A stretch of DNA of 64,000 nucleotides, taken from positions 14,319,420-14,383,419 of the forward strand of contig CM020620.1 in the NCBI GenBank assembly GCA_009829735.1, read 5' to 3'. The stretch's first letter is position 1, and each line of letters starts with the position of its first letter. Origin of the DNA: Pyropia yezoensis (Eukaryota > Rhodophyta > Bangiophyceae > Bangiales > Bangiaceae). A program made the translations under genes and the position numbers. The notes beneath the pieces are model-generated. The model was not told where the DNA came from. It made no database searches and was given only the letters and a program-made list of their open reading frames with translations. This document shows, piece after piece, positions 60,600 through 64,000 of this stretch.

Positions 60600-62770
60600 G
60601 CCCTTGGTAGGGTGCTGTCCGCCGGGACATCCGGCTGAGGAGGTGCCTCCTCGACGGCCAGAGCTCCACCTGGAGCTGGCTGCCTACCCGGTGCGGGTCC
60701 GGGTGCTCTGGCGGGATACCCCCCTGTGGATGCCTTGCGTTGCGCCGCTGCCCTCCGAGACTCCTCGGGGATAAGTGGGCAGGAAGACACCCAGTGCTGG
60801 GGATCCCCGCACAACATACATCCGGACGTGCCGGTCCCTCCTTGAGTTCGCATCGGGGTAGCCCCGTAGCTGCGGTTGCCTCCCTCGGGCGCCCGAGTGC
60901 CTGCTCCCTGGTAGGCCTTGGGTCCTTGGGTCAACCTGAACATGGACTCCCCCAACCGGTTGGATCGGCCCGCAATCTGCGGAGGTGCCTCCGTACGTAC
61001 TGCCCATGTAGGCAGGGGCTGGCGGGGGTTACCCGTAACCGGGGCATACCCCGTAGTCCGCACATACGGGACGTGCCGTCCCGCTCCCTCGTTGACCTGG
61101 AACTGGGTCCCAGCCGGGGCGATGTACGCTACCGTACCGTGCTCATCAATCACCGGCGTCGCCGGTAGCAACAGGTGGCCCTGTTGGTCAACAAGAGGTT
61201 CATCATCGCCCGTAGGGGTATGTTCGGTCGCCACCAGTACTGGTGCGGCCTTACGTTCCACCTTCTCTTGCCTCGGTACCGGGGTAAGATTGAGCTTGCT
61301 CCCCTCACCCTTGGGCTTTGAGGCCAAGGCACACTCCGGGTGTAGAACCCGGTAGGCGTCCCCTAGGGACTTGCACATATGCATCAGTCGACTGAAGTTG
61401 GTCCGTGCCGTATTGGCTCCCCGTGCGGATATCCGCACGTAGTTGGGTACTCCTGCGAACAGGATGGCCCGTAGTTCCCCTTCACCGAGGAGCTTCCACA
61501 GCTCGTAGTCGAGCTGTTGGATCCGGCGTCCAAACATCTCCTCATCCTCCCAGCTCTGGGCGGTGTCAGTGCGCAGGGCCCGGTAGTGGTCCTCGCACTT
61601 GTCCTCACTGAGGTAACTGCTCAGCAGCTCCTTGAGGATCCCACGGTAATCCATGGGGGTGGCCGCGACCCTCATTCCCGGCATCGGGGATGCCTGGCGA
61701 AGGATGCCTCGCACCCGTTCATCAACAAAGAACGGGAGGATCTCCAGGGCCAGCCCCTCGTTAACGAGGGCCTTGTCCGCGGCTGCCTTGAAGCTAGTCA
61801 AGAAGCCGATGACTGCCAACGGGCGTCCGTTCGGCCCTCCGAACATAGGGACTCCCTTCATAAGGGTCTGCATAGAGCGAATCGCTCGGTGCGACATATT
61901 ACGCATCGATTCCGATACGGTGGTAGATCGGTCCTCCAAACGATAACGTTCGGGAGTCAGGACCGACCTGAAGACTTCGTTGACGATCTCCGTGTCAGCG
62001 TCCTGGATATCCAGTCGCTTAGCCAGTTGATGAGCAAACTCATCGGACTCCATCCGCTTCAGTAGGCTCGCAGTTACCTGCGCGGTCATAGCTTCCACCA
62101 CTGAAGATGGTACTTCAGGCGTCGGCACTTCGGGAACCCGAGTTGCCTGGCCTCCTTCGTCGTGGGGATACTGTGAGAGGGGACCCCCTCCGCCAATAAC
62201 CGACTCTCCACCGGCGTAAGTATCCGCCGGGTCGTGTCCACGGAGTCCGCTTCGGGTGCTCCGAGCGTATCGCTCCGTGTGACTCCGTTCCAACTCTGCC
62301 GACGAGTCGGATCCATACCCCATTGTGTCCGGGGGTTGTCCAGGAGTAGCAACACCGGGGTTGACCCTGGTGGACTCCGAAAGTAGTCCGGCCGGTTCGA
62401 ACCGTACCGGTGTGGGAGGAACACGTCGGGGTCCCGTCGTGTGGCGTGTTGACATCAACACTGCCATTGCGTCCTCCGTCCGATCTTGACGGGCGTCGAG
62501 TCCGGAGAGCCGGGCCTCGATGCGGGCCAATGATGTCATCAGGGAATCCCCTGGTGAAGGAGGCGGCGGAGTGAGGTCGGTCGACGACAGTTGAGGCGGG
62601 CCCCCGCCTCCCGCCGTCCGAGCCGTGCCAAACGTCGATCCGGCACCTGAGAGCATTGGCGTCTCAATGTTGTCGATCGGGTTCCCGATCTCGGTTCCCG
62701 TAGTCACCTCCGGGGTCGGCGTCGACGCCGATCCGTCATCTTGAACGTTCCCCGTCTCTTGGGTAGACAT
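60587..62770 (-). CDS. gag: Gag polyprotein, family A (A2)
   Basis: 727 residues from the ATG at 62770. Same layout as A1: disordered N-terminus, capsid-like helical domain, CCHC zinc knuckle near 60775-60820, Pro/Ala-rich tail. It ends Gly-Asn-Glu-TAA with the intact heptamer. The 5' leader between LTR and gag is about 220 bp (62771-62995). Confidence 0.93.
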   Translation of the reverse strand: MSTQETGNVQDDGSASTPTPEVTTGTEIGNPIDNIETPMLSGAGSTFGTARTAGGGGPPQLSSTDLTPPPPSPGDSLMTSLARIEARLSGLDARQDRTEDAMAVLMSTRHTTGPRRVPPTPVRFEPAGLLSESTRVNPGVATPGQPPDTMGYGSDSSAELERSHTERYARSTRSGLRGHDPADTYAGGESVIGGGGPLSQYPHDEGGQATRVPEVPTPEVPSSVVEAMTAQVTASLLKRMESDEFAHQLAKRLDIQDADTEIVNEVFRSVLTPERYRLEDRSTTVSESMRNMSHRAIRSMQTLMKGVPMFGGPNGRPLAVIGFLTSFKAAADKALVNEGLALEILPFFVDERVRGILRQASPMPGMRVAATPMDYRGILKELLSSYLSEDKCEDHYRALRTDTAQSWEDEEMFGRRIQQLDYELWKLLGEGELRAILFAGVPNYVRISARGANTARTNFSRLMHMCKSLGDAYRVLHPECALASKPKGEGSKLNLTPVPRQEKVERKAAPVLVATEHTPTGDDEPLVDQQGHLLLPATPVIDEHGTVAYIAPAGTQFQVNEGAGRHVPYVRTTGYAPVTGNPRQPLPTWAVRTEAPPQIAGRSNRLGESMFRLTQGPKAYQGAGTRAPEGGNRSYGATPMRTQGGTGTSGCMLCGDPQHWVSSCPLIPEESRRAAAQRKASTGGYPARAPGPAPGRQPAPGGALAVEEAPPQPDVPADSTLPRAGNE
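60593..60599 (-). promoter_or_regulatory. -1 ribosomal frameshift site GGGAAAC (family A gag-pol)
   Basis: G-GGA-AAC in the gag frame, then GAG and TAA. Pol is open in the -1 frame across it. The same heptamer and the same distance to the stop occur in family B. Confidence 0.75.
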
Positions 62771-62979
62771 AGTCACAATCAGTCAACCGACGTAACAATC
62801 ACCACGAATAAGAGAGCGAGGGGGTAGATTGGGGAGAGTAACAGTAGATCACAGTCAAAGGTAAAAACTCAACACAATCGATCAGGTCGCAACACCACGA
62901 GTACAAGAAAAGGACCGGATCCCTATCCGTGTGCCAGGGCCGAAGACGGCGTCACCACAAGGGTGACGGAAACCCGTCC

Positions 62980-62994
62980 CCTGCTGCTCTACCA
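62980..62994 (-). promoter_or_regulatory. Primer-binding site, A2
   Basis: Minus strand TGGTAGAGCAGCAGG, one mismatch to the other copies (A for G at the fifth base), one base after the LTR. Confidence 0.65.
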
Positions 62995-62995
62995 A

Positions 62996-63358
62996 TGTAG
63001 CACAATAGGGATCCGTCGCACGTCCACTCTCAGGGAACACTCACCAAGGGGGATCGGCACCAACGTCACCGGGAGGCCAAGGTTGCTGTCCTTGGAGCGC
63101 AAGCCACGGGACCAAGATGGGAGCCCAAATGGGAGGGGTTCGTTGTTCTACCTTGGCCGGCGGTGGATTCGCCGCCGGCTCCCACGTTATAAACCCTCGG
63201 AGACACTACTAACTACCCTCCACCCCAAGATGCAAGTCCCTCTGGTCATACGTAACTTATAGATACCGTGACCAGTACGAACTATCAAATTGAAAGTTAA
63301 GGGTTAGAAGTAGCCCCCCTAACATTAGGGTTACAATACGGCCAACCATATTGCTACA
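62996..63358 (-). repeat. 5' LTR of A2
   Basis: 363 bp. It drives gag-pol toward lower coordinates. TATA box TTTATAAC is the complement of 63188-63195. Confidence 0.95.
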
Positions 63359-63363
63359 CGGGC
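63359..63363. repeat. Target-site duplication of A2, right copy (CGGGC)
   Basis: Matches 52744-52748 exactly. Confidence 0.92.
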
Positions 63364-64000
63364 TTCTTCTCTCTGCAGCAGCAGAACTGGCCCATCAACG
63401 TCAAAGAGGTGTGTGCCGTCCGGTTTTGGATAATGTCCTTCGGCCAGAAACTACTGGGCCGCCGCGGCGTGTTGCGGGTGCACGTCGACAGCAGGGTGGC
63501 CATGCACGTGATCAACTCCTTCAGCAGCCGGTCGCCCACACTCATGCGGGAGCTCCGCAAGCTGCACGCCGTGGTCAAGAAGTTCGGGCTCACTCTGCGA
63601 GCGGACTGGCTCCCATCCGTCGCCAACGTTTGTGCCGACCTGCTGTCCCGTCGGCGGGACCGCGACGATTGGCGGGTGAGCAGCGTTTGGTACGACCAGT
63701 TGTGCAATCGCTTCGGCAACCACACAGTCGACCGCTTTGCTTCCCCCACCAACACCCGCTGCCCTCAGTTCAACTCCCTCGTGCTCTGCCCAGGCACCGA
63801 GGCGGTCCACGCCTTCACAGTGCACTGGGGGGGGTCCGACAACAACTGGATCAACCCCCCTTTTTCGCAGGCCGGGCGGGTAGTCGACAAGGTCGTGGCC
63901 GACGGGGCCACGGCAACGGTGATCCTACCTGTCTGGACGGCCCAGGCGTGGTGGGCGCCAGCCGTCGAGCGGGCCACGGAGGCCTGGTTACTCCCCCTGC
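63364..64000 (+). pseudogene. DIRS-like RNase H remainder and methyltransferase-like domain (runs off right edge)
   Basis: Resumes the frame cut at 52748. RNase H: Val-Lys-Glu-Val near 63400, His-Val-Asp-Ser near 63480 and Cys-Ala-Asp-Leu-Leu near 63635. Then comes the domain that follows RNase H in DIRS elements: Asp-Arg-Phe-Ala-Ser near 63730, Trp-Ile-Asn-Pro-Pro-Phe near 63850 (an NPPF motif like that of DNA adenine methyltransferases), and Pro-Val-Trp near 63930. No stop before the window end. Before A2 arrived this gene looks to have been intact. Confidence 0.85.

Larger units (their letters stand above)
52749..63358 (-). mobile_element. Family A chromovirus A2, full length, minus orientation
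   Basis: 10,610 bp with 363-bp LTRs at both ends and CGGGC duplications. Order in element orientation: LTR, primer-binding site, gag, pol, a 480-bp intergenic stretch with a palindromic array, an antisense gene, polypurine tract, LTR. Gag and Pol are open throughout. The LTRs differ at about four of 363 positions, so the insertion is recent. The element is nested in the DIRS-like RNase H gene, opposite to it in orientation. Confidence 0.95.

Noticed and set aside
1..64000. CRISPR arrays, tRNA, rRNA or bacterial regulatory sites
   Set aside because: None seen; the tandem arrays present are minisatellites or palindromic units without spacers, and the genes are eukaryotic.

Overview
This is repeat-dominated DNA from a GC-rich eukaryote. 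Spliceosomal-type introns, TATA boxes, Ty3/gypsy chromoviruses, a DIRS-like retroelement and a CACTA/Plavaka-like DDE transposase are all visible. There are no bacterial operons, tRNA or rRNA genes. The composition and mix of elements would suit an alga, for instance a GC-rich red alga, but nothing here fixes the species. Family labels A, B and C are mine.

Layout. (1) 1-5329, read on the minus strand: a family C chromovirus (LTR 1258-1725, gag running off the left edge) sits inside the pol gene of a family A element (A1: gag 2558-4741, LTR 4967-5329). (2) 5330-13635: older sequence with a trinucleotide tract (about 6850-7560) and a decayed minus-strand gene (8964-11250) that keeps a TATA box and a 5'UTR intron. 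(3) 13636-32064: family B element(s). One internal region appears twice, almost identically, on either side of a 500-N gap, yet the outer LTRs share a GCTCC target duplication, so this is probably one insertion duplicated by assembly, or an LTR-sharing tandem. (4) 32065-45694: a degenerate DDE transposase gene with introns, split by a second, minus-oriented family B element (B3, 32949-42176, target duplication AGGGG). (5) 45695-50470: GC-extreme low-complexity DNA. (6) 50474-64000: a DIRS-like retroelement whose RNase H domain is cut by a full-length family A element (A2, 52749-63358, target duplication CGGGC).

How the elements work. Families A and B are chromodomain-bearing Ty3/gypsy elements. 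Gag and Pol are in different frames, with Pol in the -1 frame. A canonical slippery heptamer, GGGAAAC, sits six bases before the gag stop codon in both families. All three families share a primer-binding site that does not match initiator tRNA-Met. Family B also has an in-frame UAG between protease and reverse transcriptase in two independent insertions.

Most interesting signal. Both A and B carry a large extra gene (about 705-740 codons) between pol and the 3' LTR, on the strand opposite to gag-pol. The A and B products look unrelated at first sight, but they share several short anchors in the same order. This suggests one antisense-encoded accessory protein family kept by two diverged chromovirus lineages. 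I do not recognise its function.
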